Shown: piece by piece, positions 16,532 to 26,259 of the stretch
Numbering within the stretch: the stretch's first letter is position 1
Layout: each line of letters begins with the position of its first letter
Assembly: GCF_028368975.1 (NCBI RefSeq)
Contig: NZ_JAQNDM010000002.1
Location: 9,945,572 to 10,009,571 of the forward strand
Reading direction: 5' to 3'
Length of the DNA stretch: 64,000 nucleotides
From: Stigmatella ashevillena
GTDB lineage: Bacteria > Myxococcota > Myxococcia > Myxococcales > Myxococcaceae
Position numbers and translations under genes: made by a program
Notes under the pieces: model-generated
The model's database searches: none
What the model was told of the DNA's origin: nothing
Seen by the model: only the letters and a program-made list of their open reading frames with translations

Positions 16532-16951
16532 TCAGCGGCTCTTGGCGCGCAACTCCTCCCAGATGGGGCGGAAGTCGTAGGTGGGGTAGAACTCCGTTCG
16601 GAATCCGCCCCACGCGCCTTTCTCGATGGCGAGGTTCACCGCGCGCAGATTGTCCGGCGGCAGGCGCAGCGTGACGACCTGGCCCACGCCCATCATGATG
16701 TACCAGGAGACCACCTCCACGCCCTCGGGCGGGAAGCTCTTGCGGAAACCGGTGCGATCGAGGTGGGCGTTGATCTCGTCCACCGTCTTGCCCTGGTCGT
16801 GGCGCAAGAAGATGGTGAGCAGCAGCGTGTCTCCGGCCGGAGCCGCGGGCTTCGAGGCAGGGGCCTGGGCGTGGCTGGGGAGCGCGAGGACCAGACAGGT
16901 GAGCGCGGTGACCACCGCTCGGCTGACAGGGGAAGAGGGGGAGGGGTTCAT
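16532..16951 (-). CDS. Secreted hypothetical protein
   Basis: 139 residues from the ATG at 16951, with GGAG 7 nt upstream; the open frame runs back to 17083 without a better start. Residues 1-28 form a signal peptide (RAVVTALTCLVLALPSHAQA), then a short Ala/Pro linker. The mature domain (LLLTIFLRHDQGKTVDEINAHL...GVEVVSWYIMMGVGQVVTLRLP) looks like a small alpha/beta fold related to muconolactone-isomerase-like or ferredoxin-like proteins; I do not recognise it with certainty. It ends 6 bp from the convergent lipoprotein gene. Confidence 0.7.
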   Translation of the reverse strand: MNPSPSSPVSRAVVTALTCLVLALPSHAQAPASKPAAPAGDTLLLTIFLRHDQGKTVDEINAHLDRTGFRKSFPPEGVEVVSWYIMMGVGQVVTLRLPPDNLRAVNLAIEKGAWGGFRTEFYPTYDFRPIWEELRAKSR

Positions 16952-17136
16952 GCGAGGACTCCTGGGGGGACTCATGAAGGGGTTCCCCGGAGGGTGCCCC
17001 CGGCGCGAAGCCTGAGCAAGGCGGGATGCCTCGGGACTGTTTGCGAGTGTTTGGGGGAGATTGGGCGGTGCATTGAGAGGCACTCGCGGGCTGTGGGGGT
17101 GTTTTAAGCAGTCAAACCACGCGGTTAGAGTGAGGC

Positions 17137-17784
17137 ATGTTCGGCAAGAAAGAGCCTCCCTCCCGCTCGCAGCTCGTCGCCGAGGCGGATCGCGCCCGGG
17201 CGAAGGGCAAGCTCAAGCAGGCCATCCAGGGGTACCGCAAGGCGCTGGAGTTGGAGCCGAAGGATCCCGCGGTCCTCGGCAAGCTGGCGCCCTTGCTGGC
17301 CCGGACGAAGGAGACCGAGGCCTCGCTCAAGAGCTTCCGCGAGGCGGCCCAGGGCCACCTGGACAAGGGCTTCGCGGACAAGGCGCTGGCCGTCTACACC
17401 CAGGCGGCGGAGACGTTTCCCGCCCAGGTGGGGCTCTGGCAGCAGGTGTCGCGGATGAACGTGGAGCGCGGGCACCGCGCCGACGCGGTGCGGATCCTCC
17501 TGCGAGGCCGCTTCTCCCTGCGGCGCAAGAACGAGCGCGCCGAGGCCATCCTCCTGTTGAAGGACGCCCTGGCGTTGGAGCCCACGCTTTTTGCCCCGAG
17601 GTTGGATCTGGCGCGGTTGCTGGCCCAGCAGCGCCTCCCGGCCGAGGCCATGGCCCTGCTCGAGCCGATGGAGAAGTCCCTGGAGGGAGGTGCGCTCCGT
17701 CAGGTGCGCTGGACGATGCTGCGGGTCTCGCCGGGATTGGGCGCCGGGTGGCGGTGGCTCCGCGCCGCCGTTCTGGGCCGCTGA
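17137..17784 (+). CDS. TPR-repeat protein
   Basis: 215 residues without signal peptide, built from tandem TPR units: GKLKQAIQGYRKALELEPKDP (about 24-44), KGFADKALAVYTQAAETFP (about 75-95), ERGHRADAVRILLRG and NERAEAILLLKDALALEP (about 130-150). TPRs mediate protein-protein contacts in the cytoplasm. The C-terminal tail (LRVSPGLGAGWRWLRAAVLGR) is basic and not TPR-like. It stands alone, divergent from the secreted hypothetical gene, and no partner is evident. Confidence 0.8.
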   Translation: MFGKKEPPSRSQLVAEADRARAKGKLKQAIQGYRKALELEPKDPAVLGKLAPLLARTKETEASLKSFREAAQGHLDKGFADKALAVYTQAAETFPAQVGLWQQVSRMNVERGHRADAVRILLRGRFSLRRKNERAEAILLLKDALALEPTLFAPRLDLARLLAQQRLPAEAMALLEPMEKSLEGGALRQVRWTMLRVSPGLGAGWRWLRAAVLGR

Positions 17785-17961
17785 AGGCAGAGAAGGGCGG
17801 GAAGACGACCGTGGGTGACTCACCCTTGAGCAGGAGGTGTGTCAACCTCCGCATGGCCGCCAAGTGCTCGAAAAGAGGCCCATCCCCCTCTCAGGAAGTG
17901 TCCCGGGGGGCTTTTTTCTGATGACACGGGTCCTCGCGGGTGACTTTCGTCGCCACCCCGC

Positions 17962-18993
17962 ATGGTCTTCCCGCCACTCCCCTCACAATCCACCCGGCAA
18001 GTGCGCCACGCCCTGCAGGCCATGGACGCCTTGAAGCTGCCCTCGCTCGACACGGGGCGGCTCTGCCAGGAGTTCGGATTGTCCTCTGCGGTGCTGGAGG
18101 ATCCCGAGCAGCGCATTCCCTACGCCACGGTGGACGCGCTGCTGGAGCGGGCGGTGGAGCTCAGCGGGGCCGACCATCTGGGGCTGCTCATGGCGCAGCT
18201 CCCGGTGGTGGATCCGGACGATGTGGGCTCGGCGGTCATCGCCACCAGCCCCACCCTGTTCGAGTCCCTGGAGCGAGGCGTGCGCTACCAGCGCGTCTGG
18301 GGAGACGGGGAACGGCTCTCACTCGAGAAGACGGAGCGGGGCGTGAGGATGCGCTACACGCCCGTGGGCCCCTGGCGCCCCGCGCACCGGCACCTCGCGG
18401 AACTGGTGATGGCGCAGCTGGTGACGGGCGCCTGCCTTCTCACGGAGCGCAACGTGGTTCCCCTGGGCATCCGCTTCGTCCACGCCGAGCCGGCGGACAC
18501 GCGGATGCACCGGGAGCGTTATGGCTGCCCCTTGTTCTTCCAGGCCCCCGCCAATGACATCGAGTTCTCCCACGAGGACGCGGCCCTGCCCCTGGTGCAC
18601 GCCGATGCGCTCGTCCACGCCATTTTCGAACGCCAGCTCCAGCGTGCCCTGAGCGCGCTGCCCACGGAGGAGGGGCTCTCCGCCCGGGTCCGGCACTACC
18701 TGCAGCGCTCACTGGGGGGCGGGGATTGCTCCATCGCCGCGGCGGCCCGGGCCCTGCGGCTGCCCGCGCGCACGCTTCAGCGGAGGCTGGCCGCGGAGGG
18801 CCAGAGCTATGCGGGCCTGTTGGAGGCACTGCGGCGGGAGCGCGCCGCGGACTTTCTCCAGCGCCGGGTATCCATCGCCGAAGTCTCCTTCCTCCTGGGC
18901 TATAGTGATCCGAGCGTTTTTCACCGCGCCTTCAAGCGGTGGTGGGGCGTGAGCCCAGAGACATTCCGCCAGCGGCACGCCCATACAAGGTGA
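17962..18993 (+). CDS. AraC-family regulator (OruR/ArgR-like)
   Basis: 343 residues. The N-terminal 190 residues form an arabinose-binding-like sensor of the PF12625 type (IPYATVDALLERAVELSGADHLGLLMA). The C-terminal AraC HTH (about 245-340) is complete: IAAAARALRLPARTLQRRLAAEG as the first helix-turn-helix and ISIAEVSFLLGYSDPSVFHRAFKRWWG as the second. Regulators of this type often control amino-acid or polyamine catabolism. It lies 3 bp upstream of the MaoC gene and about 500 bp upstream of the polyamine operon on the same strand, so it may sense a metabolite of either. Confidence 0.88.
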   Translation: MVFPPLPSQSTRQVRHALQAMDALKLPSLDTGRLCQEFGLSSAVLEDPEQRIPYATVDALLERAVELSGADHLGLLMAQLPVVDPDDVGSAVIATSPTLFESLERGVRYQRVWGDGERLSLEKTERGVRMRYTPVGPWRPAHRHLAELVMAQLVTGACLLTERNVVPLGIRFVHAEPADTRMHRERYGCPLFFQAPANDIEFSHEDAALPLVHADALVHAIFERQLQRALSALPTEEGLSARVRHYLQRSLGGGDCSIAAAARALRLPARTLQRRLAAEGQSYAGLLEALRRERAADFLQRRVSIAEVSFLLGYSDPSVFHRAFKRWWGVSPETFRQRHAHTR

Positions 18994-18996
18994 ACC

Positions 18997-19449
18997 ATGC
19001 GCTACTTCGAGGATTTTCATGTAGGACAGGTGCACGAGGCGGGTCCTCACAAGGTCTCGCGTGAGGAGATCCTCGCCTTCGCCCGCCAGTTTGATCCGCA
19101 GTCTTTCCACCTGGACGACGAGGCGGGCCGCCGCACCATCTATGGCGGCATCATCGCCAGTGGCTGGCATACCGCGGCGATCAGCCACCGTTTGCTGGTG
19201 GACTGTGTCCTGAAGGAGGCCGCGGGCCTGGGCTCGCCCGGCGTGGATGAGCTGCGGTGGCTTCGCCCGGTGCGGCCCGATGACGCGCTCTCGCTGAGGG
19301 TCGAGGTGATCGAACTCATCCCGTCCCGGAGCAAGCCGGACCGGGGCGCCATCAAGTACCGGATCGAACTTCACAACCAGCAGAACGAGGTGGTGATGAC
19401 CCTGAGCGCCATCTCCATGTTCTCGCGACGCGCCGCGTCCATTGAGTAG
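18997..19449 (+). CDS. MaoC-like (R)-specific enoyl hydratase
   Basis: 150 residues, single hotdog domain. The hydratase-2 motif is present: FARQFDPQSFHLDDEAG with the catalytic Asp and His, then YGGIIASGWHT. Such enzymes hydrate enoyl-CoA esters or act in related acyl-CoA chemistry. The gene starts 3 bp after the AraC gene, so the two are co-transcribed, and the regulator probably controls this message. It ends 54 bp before the polyamine-binding-protein gene. Confidence 0.85.
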   Translation: MRYFEDFHVGQVHEAGPHKVSREEILAFARQFDPQSFHLDDEAGRRTIYGGIIASGWHTAAISHRLLVDCVLKEAAGLGSPGVDELRWLRPVRPDDALSLRVEVIELIPSRSKPDRGAIKYRIELHNQQNEVVMTLSAISMFSRRAASIE

Positions 19450-19503
19450 GGCCACTGCCTCTTACTAGAGTGACGCGCTGATCAACCCCAAGGAGCAATC
19501 TGG

Positions 19504-20652
19504 ATGCTGAACCTCAAGCCATTGGCTGTGGGCGTGGTGCTGGCTGCGGCAGGACATTCCCTGGCTGCGCCGCCGAAGCAGCTCGGCAAGCCAGAAGGCC
19601 GCCTCGATATCATCGCATGGCCGGGATACGTGGAGCGCGGAGAGACCGACAAGCAGTACGACTGGGTCACCGCGTTCGAGAAGGACACCGGCTGCAAGGT
19701 CAACGTGAAGACGGCCGCCACCTCGGACGAGATGGTGAGCCTCATGAACCAGGGGGGGTATGACCTGGTCACCGCCTCGGGCGATGCCAGCCTGCGCCTG
19801 GTGCACGGCAAGAAGGTGCAGGAGCTGAACACCGAGCTCATCCCCGCGTGGAAGACGGTGGACGAGCGCCTGAAGAACGCCCCCTGGCACACGGTGGAGG
19901 GCAAGCACTTCGGCGTGCCCTACCAGTGGGGCCCCAACGTCCTGATGTACAACACCCAGGTCTTCAAGGAGGCGCCCACCTCCTGGTCCGTGGTGTTCGA
20001 GCCGCAGAACCTGCCGGACGGCAAGCCCAACAAGGGCCGGGTCCAGGCGTATGACGGTCCCATCTACATCGCCGACGCGGCGCTCTACCTGGCCAAGAAG
20101 AAGCCGGAGCTGGGCATCAAGGATCCGTACGAGCTCAACGCCAAGCAGTACGCCGAGGCGCTGGCGCTGCTGCGCGGGCAGAAGGCGCTCACCCACCGGT
20201 ACTGGCACGACGTCACCGTGCAGATGAACGACTTCAAGAACGAGGGCGTCGCGGTCTCCAGCGCCTGGCCCTACCAGGTCAACGCCCTCAAGGGAGAGAA
20301 GAAGCCCGTCGACTCGACCATTCCCTCCGAGGGCTCCACCGGGTGGGCGGACTCCACCATGATGCATGCCGATGCCCAGCACCCGGTGTGTGCGTACAAG
20401 TGGATGGAGTGGTCGCTCAACACGAAGCTCCAGTCCGCGCTGGCCGAGTGGTTTGGCTCCAACCCGGTGGTGCCCGCGGCCTGTCAGGTGGCGGCCCCGG
20501 GGGGCGCGGCATTCTGTCAGAAGAACGGCTTCGAGCGGTTCGGCGAGGTGAAGTTCTGGAAGACGCCCGTCGCCAAGTGCGCCAGCCAGGGCACGTGCGT
20601 GCCCTACAGCAAGTGGACGCAGGACTACATCGCCATCATGGGCGGGCGCTGA
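19504..20652 (+). CDS. Polyamine ABC transporter, periplasmic binding protein (YdcS/PotD type)
   Basis: 382 residues with a signal peptide (MLNLKPLAVGVVLAAAGHSLA). The body follows the extracellular solute-binding family 1/8 pattern for spermidine/putrescine: LDIIAWPGYVERG, then DLVTASGDASLRLV, VPYQWGPNVLMYNT and the hinge region WADSTMMHADAQHPVCAYKWM. It captures polyamine (putrescine likely, given the downstream catabolic genes) in the periplasm for the membrane complex encoded next. The ribosome site is AAGGAG about 10 bp upstream. It is first in a six-gene row running to 26220. Confidence 0.9.
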   Translation: MLNLKPLAVGVVLAAAGHSLAAPPKQLGKPEGRLDIIAWPGYVERGETDKQYDWVTAFEKDTGCKVNVKTAATSDEMVSLMNQGGYDLVTASGDASLRLVHGKKVQELNTELIPAWKTVDERLKNAPWHTVEGKHFGVPYQWGPNVLMYNTQVFKEAPTSWSVVFEPQNLPDGKPNKGRVQAYDGPIYIADAALYLAKKKPELGIKDPYELNAKQYAEALALLRGQKALTHRYWHDVTVQMNDFKNEGVAVSSAWPYQVNALKGEKKPVDSTIPSEGSTGWADSTMMHADAQHPVCAYKWMEWSLNTKLQSALAEWFGSNPVVPAACQVAAPGGAAFCQKNGFERFGEVKFWKTPVAKCASQGTCVPYSKWTQDYIAIMGGR

Positions 20653-20656
20653 GCGC

Positions 20657-21673
20657 GTGACGGCCGCCGTCGAACTCAGGGGCATCCGCCGGCACTACGG
20701 TGCCGTGCGGGCCGTGGATGATGTCTCCCTGGCCATCCAGGACGGGGAGTTCTTCTCCTTGCTGGGCCCCTCGGGCTCGGGCAAGACGACCTGCTTGCGC
20801 CTCATCGCCGGCTTCGAGCAGCCCACCTCGGGCAGCCTCCTGCTGCATGGTCAGGAGGCCGCGGGCATTCCGCCTTACGAGCGGGACGTCAACACCGTCT
20901 TCCAGGACTACGCGCTGTTTCCGCACATGAACGTGCGGGACAACGTGGCCTACGGGCTGATGGTGAAGGGGATGGAGAAGAAGCGCCGGCACGCGGAGGC
21001 GGAAGGCGCGCTGGAGCTGGTGGCGCTCAAGGGCTACGGCTCGCGCCGTCCCGCCGAGCTGTCCGGCGGGCAGCGCCAGCGGGTGGCCCTGGCCCGTGCC
21101 CTCGTCAACAAGCCCCGGGTGCTGCTCTTGGACGAGCCCCTCGGCGCGTTGGATCTGCGGCTGCGCGAGCAGATGCAGACGGAGCTCAAGTCCTTGCAGC
21201 GCCGGTTGGGCATCACCTTCATCTACGTCACCCATGACCAAGGCGAAGCCCTGTCCATGTCGGACCGGGTGGCCGTCTTCAGCCAGGGTCGTATCGAGCA
21301 GGTGGACACCCCGAAAGGGCTCTACACACGGCCGCGCACGGCGTTCGTCGCCCGCTTCGTCGGCACGTCCAACGTGGTGGAAGGGGAGCTGGCACGGCGG
21401 CTGGCCGGTTCCCCGCGGCCTTTCTCGGTGAGGCCGGAGCACATCCGCTTCGCCCGAGAGGGGACGGAGGAGGGCCTGAGCGTGGAGGGGAAGCTCGTGG
21501 ACGTGCAGTACCACGGGTCCACCAGCCGCTACACGGTGGAGGTGGCGGAGGGGACGGTGCTGGCCATGAGCCTGCCCAACGCAGAGGAGGAGGCGGGCGG
21601 CCCCAGACCGGGTGAGCCGGTGCGGCTGGCCTGGTCCCGCCAGGCCATGGTGGAACTGGAGTCCGGGGCGTGA
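20657..21673 (+). CDS. Polyamine ABC transporter, ATPase subunit (PotA/YdcT type)
   Basis: 338 residues from a GTG start 4 bp after the binding-protein gene. The Walker A is GPSGSGKTT, the Q-loop sits in NTVFQDYALFPHM, the ABC signature is LSGGQRQR and the Walker B is VLLLDEPLGALD, with the H-loop in VTHDQGEA. A C-terminal TOBE-type regulatory domain (about 245-338) starts at SVRPEHIR. This gives the nucleotide-binding subunit that powers the two permeases encoded next. Its stop overlaps the start of the first permease by 4 bp. Confidence 0.92.
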   Translation: MTAAVELRGIRRHYGAVRAVDDVSLAIQDGEFFSLLGPSGSGKTTCLRLIAGFEQPTSGSLLLHGQEAAGIPPYERDVNTVFQDYALFPHMNVRDNVAYGLMVKGMEKKRRHAEAEGALELVALKGYGSRRPAELSGGQRQRVALARALVNKPRVLLLDEPLGALDLRLREQMQTELKSLQRRLGITFIYVTHDQGEALSMSDRVAVFSQGRIEQVDTPKGLYTRPRTAFVARFVGTSNVVEGELARRLAGSPRPFSVRPEHIRFAREGTEEGLSVEGKLVDVQYHGSTSRYTVEVAEGTVLAMSLPNAEEEAGGPRPGEPVRLAWSRQAMVELESGA

Positions 21674-22602
21674 GCGGGGGCGCTGCGCAGGGGGGGCTCG
21701 GGCGGGCACTCTCCAACGTGTTCTACCGGAGGAGCACCCTTCGCCTGCTGCTGCTGCTGACACCGCCGCTGATCTGGTTCGGCGCGGTGTACCTGGGCTC
21801 ACTGTTGGCGCTGCTCGCCCAGAGCTTCTACACCTTCGACGACTTCACCATGGCGGTGACGCCGGAGTTCACCTGGGGCAACTACCAGGCGCTCCTGGAG
21901 GATGCCAACGCGGACATCGTCCTGCGCACGGTGGGCATGGCCTGCGCGGTGACGGTGGCGTCCGCGATGCTGGCCTTCCCCGTGGCCTACTACGGGGCGC
22001 GCTATGCGCAGGGCTGGCGCAAGGGCTTCTTCTACGTGGCGGTGATGCTGCCCATGTGGGCCAGCTACATCGTCAAGGCCTACGCCTGGACGGTCATCCT
22101 CACCCGGGGAGGCATCCTCTACTGGCTGGTGGGCAAGCTGGGCCTGTTGCCCGCGCTGGAGTGGGTGCTGGAGCTTCCCTATGTGGGGGGCACTTCCCTG
22201 TCCACCTCCCATCTGGGGCGCTTCCTGGTGTTCACCTATGTGTGGCTGCCGTTCATGATCCTCCCCGTGCAGGCCGCCATCGAGCGGGTGCCGCCCCAGC
22301 TCCTCCAGGCCTCGGCGGATCTCGGCGCACGCCCGGCGCAGACGTTCCGCACCGTGCTTCTTCCGCTGGCGTTCCCCGGCGTGGTGGCGGGCTCCATCTT
22401 CACCTTCTCGCTCACGCTCGGAGACTTCATCATCCCGCAGCTCATCGGGCCGTCGGGGCTCTTCATTGGCACCATGGTCAACACGATGCAGGGCTCGGTG
22501 GGGAACCTGCCCCTGGCGGCGGCCTTCACCGGCGTGCCCATTGTCATCATCGCCCTCTACCTGACCCTGGCCCGGCGCCTGGGAGCCTTCGATGCGCTCT
22601 GA
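21670..22602 (+). CDS. Polyamine ABC transporter, permease 1 (PotB/YdcU type)
   Basis: 310 residues from a GTG overlapping the stop of the ATPase gene (GTGA). Six hydrophobic segments can be placed, beginning [19 protein letters not shown]. The cytoplasmic ATPase-contact loop (EAA motif) is visible as [23 protein letters not shown]. This is the inner-membrane channel half of a spermidine/putrescine importer. The next gene overlaps by 11 bp, which suggests translational coupling of the two permeases. Confidence 0.9.
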   Translation: MSGGAAQGGLGRALSNVFYRRSTLRLLLLLTPPLIWFGAVYLGSLLALLAQSFYTFDDFTMAVTPEFTWGNYQALLEDANADIVLRTVGMACAVTVASAMLAFPVAYYGARYAQGWRKGFFYVAVMLPMWASYIVKAYAWTVILTRGGILYWLVGKLGLLPALEWVLELPYVGGTSLSTSHLGRFLVFTYVWLPFMILPVQAAIERVPPQLLQASADLGARPAQTFRTVLLPLAFPGVVAGSIFTFSLTLGDFIIPQLIGPSGLFIGTMVNTMQGSVGNLPLAAAFTGVPIVIIALYLTLARRLGAFDAL

Positions 22603-23419
22603 AGACACGGCCTCTGGCGCGCCGCGCGCCCCCCGGTGGTTGGCGGTGCTGGCCTGGGGCGGGCTGGTGTTCCTGCACTTCCCCATCGTCGTGGTGTGCC
22701 TCTACGCCTTCAACACGGAGGAGAGCGCCTTCAGCTTTCCGCTCCAGGGCTTCACCCTGCGCTGGTTCCGGGTGGCGCTGGGGCGGGAGGACGTGCTGGA
22801 GGCCATCTTCCTGTCGCTCCGGGTGGCGGCGGCAGCCACCGTGCTGGCCCTGGTGCTTGGCACGATGGCGGCGCTGGTGCTCGCCCGCCGCCAGTTCTTC
22901 GGCCGCGAGGCCCTCACGTTGATGTTCGCGCTGCCCATCGCGCTGCCGGGCATCATCACCGGCATCGCCCTGTTGTCGGCCTTCCGGCTGGCGGGAACAT
23001 CCCTGGGCTTCTGGACCATCGCGGCCGGGCACGGCACGTTCTGCCTGGTGGTGGTCTACAACAACGTCGTCGCCCGCTTGCGGCGCATGCCGCACACGCT
23101 CGTCGAGGCCTCCATGGACCTGGGGGCGGACGGCTTGCAGACGTTCCGTTACGTGCTGCTGCCGCAAATGGCCACCGCGCTGCTGGCGGGCGGCATTCTC
23201 GCCTTCGCCTTGAGCTTCGATGAGATCATCGTCACCACCTTCACGGCGGGCCATGAGCGCACGCTGCCCATCTGGCTGCTCAACCAACTGGGACGCCCCC
23301 GGGATGTGCCGGTGACGAACGTGGTGGCGATGATCGTGATGTTCGTGACGGCCGTGCCCCTCTTGCTGGCGTGGCGCCTCACCCGGGGCACCGAGCAGGT
23401 GGCGGGCAGCGGCAAGTGA
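22592..23419 (+). CDS. Polyamine ABC transporter, permease 2 (PotC/YdcV type)
   Basis: 275 residues from an ATG inside the previous gene. The first membrane segment is [25 protein letters not shown], and the EAA loop reads [22 protein letters not shown]. It completes the importer with the previous permease. The 56-bp gap to the aldehyde dehydrogenase gene contains its ribosome site (AGGAGA) and no terminator. Confidence 0.9.
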   Translation: MRSEDTASGAPRAPRWLAVLAWGGLVFLHFPIVVVCLYAFNTEESAFSFPLQGFTLRWFRVALGREDVLEAIFLSLRVAAAATVLALVLGTMAALVLARRQFFGREALTLMFALPIALPGIITGIALLSAFRLAGTSLGFWTIAAGHGTFCLVVVYNNVVARLRRMPHTLVEASMDLGADGLQTFRYVLLPQMATALLAGGILAFALSFDEIIVTTFTAGHERTLPIWLLNQLGRPRDVPVTNVVAMIVMFVTAVPLLLAWRLTRGTEQVAGSGK

Positions 23420-23475
23420 CTTCAACCCCAACGGGGCCCACGGGGCCCCTCTCGCGGTACTCAGGAGACCACCCC

Positions 23476-24915
23476 ATGGATGGCAAGCAATTCGATGGCA
23501 AGCAATTCATCGACGGGCAGTTCGTGGCGGGCGAGGGCTCGGTGGAGGACATCCTCGCTCCGGCCACGGGAGAGGTGATTGCCCGCGTGCCGGAGGCCTC
23601 GGCCGCGCAGATTCAAGCGGCGGTGAAGGCGGCGGAGAAGGCGTTCCCCGGTTGGTCGCGCACCCCGCCGAAGGATCGCGCCACGCTGTTGCTCAAGCTC
23701 GCCGACGCCATCGAGGCCCGGGGGGCGGACTTCGCCCGGTTGGAGTCCCAGAACTGCGGCAAGCCGTACACCGCGGCCCTCAACGATGAGATTCCGGCGG
23801 TGGCGGACGTGTTCCGCTTCTTCGCGGGCGCGGCGCGGTGCATGACGGGGCTGGCCACGGGCGAGTACGCCGCGGGCTACACCAGCATGATCCGCCGGGA
23901 TGCGGTGGGCGTGGTGGCCTCCATCGCCCCGTGGAACTACCCGCTGATGATGGCGGCGTGGAAGCTGGGGCCGGCGGTGGCGGCGGGCAACACGGTGGTC
24001 ATCAAGCCCTCGGAGCAGACGCCGCTGACGCTGCTGAAGCTGGCCGAAGTCATCGCGGGCCTGTTTCCGCCCGGCGTCATCAACGTGGTGACGGGACGGG
24101 GGGAGACGGTGGGGGCGCCGCTCATCAGCCAGCCGCAGGTGCGCATGATTTCGCTCACCGGGGATGTGGCCACAGGCCAGAAGGTGCTCCAGGCCGCCTC
24201 GCAGAGCGTCAAGCGCACCCACCTGGAGCTGGGGGGCAAGGCCCCCGTCATCGTCTTCGACGACGCGGACCTGGCGAGCGTGGTGTCCGGGGTGCGCACC
24301 TTCGGCTTCTACAACGCGGGCCAGGACTGCACCGCCGCGTGCCGCATCTATGCGGGGCCCAAGGTGTATGACCGGCTGGTGGCGGACCTGACGAGCGCGG
24401 TCTCCTCCATCCAGGTGGGAGGCCCGGACGGGCAGGGGGTGGAGATGGGGCCGCTCATTTCCGAGAAGCAGCGCCAGCGCGTGGCGAGCTTCGTGGAGCG
24501 TGCCTCGCGCGAGAAGCACATCGAAGTCACCACGGGCGGCAAGCCTGGGGGCGGCGGCGGCTTCTTCTACGCGCCCACGGTGGTGGCGGGGGCGAAGCAG
24601 GAGGATGAAATCGTCCGCCGGGAGGTGTTCGGCCCGGTGGTGTCGGTGACGCGCTTCGAGGACCCGGCCCAGGCCATCGCCTGGGCGAACGACTCGGACT
24701 ACGGGTTGGCCAGCTCGGTGTGGAGCCAGGACATCGGCAAGGCCATGAAGGTGGCCGCTGAACTCCAGTACGGTTGCACGTGGATCAACTCCCACTTCAT
24801 GCTGGTGAGCGAGATGCCTCACGGGGGCATGAAGCGCTCCGGTTATGGCAAGGACTTGTCCATGTATGCGCTGGAGGACTACACGACGGTCCGCCACGTG
24901 ATGGTGAAGTACTAA
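23476..24915 (+). CDS. Aldehyde dehydrogenase, gamma-aminobutyraldehyde type
   Basis: 479 residues from the ATG at 23476 ([16 protein letters not shown]), with AGGAGA upstream. The Rossmann and catalytic regions are intact: [35 protein letters not shown] (catalytic Glu) and [11 protein letters not shown] (catalytic Cys). The GQDCTAACR version is typical of YdcW/PatD-like aminobutyraldehyde dehydrogenases. It would oxidise 4-aminobutyraldehyde, formed from putrescine, to GABA in the cytoplasm. Putrescine uptake genes lie upstream and a GABA-type aminotransferase downstream, so pathway logic supports this substrate. Confidence 0.88.
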   Translation: MDGKQFDGKQFIDGQFVAGEGSVEDILAPATGEVIARVPEASAAQIQAAVKAAEKAFPGWSRTPPKDRATLLLKLADAIEARGADFARLESQNCGKPYTAALNDEIPAVADVFRFFAGAARCMTGLATGEYAAGYTSMIRRDAVGVVASIAPWNYPLMMAAWKLGPAVAAGNTVVIKPSEQTPLTLLKLAEVIAGLFPPGVINVVTGRGETVGAPLISQPQVRMISLTGDVATGQKVLQAASQSVKRTHLELGGKAPVIVFDDADLASVVSGVRTFGFYNAGQDCTAACRIYAGPKVYDRLVADLTSAVSSIQVGGPDGQGVEMGPLISEKQRQRVASFVERASREKHIEVTTGGKPGGGGGFFYAPTVVAGAKQEDEIVRREVFGPVVSVTRFEDPAQAIAWANDSDYGLASSVWSQDIGKAMKVAAELQYGCTWINSHFMLVSEMPHGGMKRSGYGKDLSMYALEDYTTVRHVMVKY

Positions 24916-24948
24916 AGGCTTGGATGCAGACCCACAAGGGGGTGCGAG

Positions 24949-26220
24949 ATGAGTGACAACAACGTCAACCTGCTGCGCCGCAAGGATGCCGCCACGCCGC
25001 GAGGGGTGGGGGTGATGGCGCCTTTCTTCGTCGCCCGCGCGGAGAACAGTGAGTTGTGGGATGTGGAGGGCCGCCGCTTCATCGACTTCGCGGGCGGCAT
25101 CGCGGTGCTCAACACAGGACACCGCCACCCCCGGGTGATCGAGGCGGTGAAGGCACAGCTCGATGCCTTCACGCACAGCGCCTATCAGATCGTCCCCTAC
25201 GAGGCCTATGTGCGGCTGGCCGAGCGGCTCAACCGGCTCACGCCGGGCGCGTTCGCCAAGAAGACGACGTTCTTCTCCACGGGGGCCGAGGCCATCGAGA
25301 ATGCGGTGAAGATCGCCCGTTCGGCCACGGGCCGCAGCGGCGTCATCGCGTTCAGTGGGGGGTTCCACGGCCGGACGATGATGGGCCTGGCGCTCACCGG
25401 AAAAGTGGTGCCGTACAAGGCGGGCTTCGGGCCTTTCCCGCCGGATGTCTACCACGTGCCCTTTCCGATCGCCCTGCACGGCATCAGCGTGGAGGACACG
25501 CTCCGGGCGTTTCAGAACCTCTTCAAGGCGGACATCGAGCCCAAGCGGGTGGCGGCCATCGTCATCGAGCCGGTGCAGGGCGAGGGCGGCTTCTACGTGG
25601 CGCCCCCCGAGTTGATGCGGAGCCTGAGGAAGCTGTGCGACGAGCACGGCATCCTGCTCATCGCGGATGAGGTGCAGACGGGCTTCGCGCGCACGGGGAA
25701 GTGGTTCGCGATGGAGCACCACGAGGTGCTGCCGGACCTGATGGTGACGGCCAAGTCCCTGGCCGGAGGCTTCCCGCTGTCGGCGGTCACGGGCCGGGCG
25801 GAGGTGATGGACGCACCGGAGCCGGGCGGGCTTGGGGGGACCTACGCGGGCAACCCCCTGTCGATCGCGGCGGCGAACGCGGTGCTGGACATCATCGAGG
25901 AAGAGGGTCTGGTGAAGCGGGCCAACGAGCTCGGCGGCATCCTGCGCACGCGGCTGGAGGGGCTGAAGGCGAAGGTGCCCCAGATGGCGGAAGTGCGCGG
26001 GCTGGGGGCCATGCTGGCGGTGGAGTTCTGCCAGCCGGGAGGCCACACGCCGGACACGGAGTTCACGAAAGTGGTGAAAGCCAGGGCGCTGGACAAGGGG
26101 CTGATGCTGCTGACGTGCGGCGTCTACTCCAACGTCATCCGCTTCCTCTTCCCACTGACGGTACCGGAGCCGGTGTTCAAGGAAGGCCTGTCCATCCTGG
26201 AGTCCGCGCTGACAGGGTAG
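24949..26220 (+). CDS. gabT: 4-aminobutyrate aminotransferase-like enzyme
   Basis: 423 residues, class-III PLP aminotransferase. The PLP phosphate-binding region is FFSTGAEAIENAVKIAR, the cofactor-stacking motif is FHGRTMMGLAL, the conserved Asp lies in LLIADEVQTGFARTG and the Schiff-base Lys is K269 in VTAKSLAGGFPL. The end TCGVYSNVIRFLFPLT is typical of GabT/PuuE. It converts GABA and 2-oxoglutarate to succinate semialdehyde and glutamate. It closes the polyamine operon, 33 bp after the dehydrogenase. No succinate-semialdehyde dehydrogenase follows. Confidence 0.9.
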   Translation: MSDNNVNLLRRKDAATPRGVGVMAPFFVARAENSELWDVEGRRFIDFAGGIAVLNTGHRHPRVIEAVKAQLDAFTHSAYQIVPYEAYVRLAERLNRLTPGAFAKKTTFFSTGAEAIENAVKIARSATGRSGVIAFSGGFHGRTMMGLALTGKVVPYKAGFGPFPPDVYHVPFPIALHGISVEDTLRAFQNLFKADIEPKRVAAIVIEPVQGEGGFYVAPPELMRSLRKLCDEHGILLIADEVQTGFARTGKWFAMEHHEVLPDLMVTAKSLAGGFPLSAVTGRAEVMDAPEPGGLGGTYAGNPLSIAAANAVLDIIEEEGLVKRANELGGILRTRLEGLKAKVPQMAEVRGLGAMLAVEFCQPGGHTPDTEFTKVVKARALDKGLMLLTCGVYSNVIRFLFPLTVPEPVFKEGLSILESALTG

Positions 26221-26259
26221 ACGCTGGGCTGACGGAAGGGGCTGTCTCACTGGGGACCT

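Noticed and set aside
17860..17922. Possible terminator with a T6 run after GGGGGGC
   Set aside because: The upstream strand pairs only partly with the G run, so no convincing stem forms.
19442..19503. Sigma-70 promoter before the polyamine-binding-protein gene (TTGAGT...TAGAGT)
   Set aside because: Spacing is 18 bp with two weak boxes; the evidence is no better than chance.
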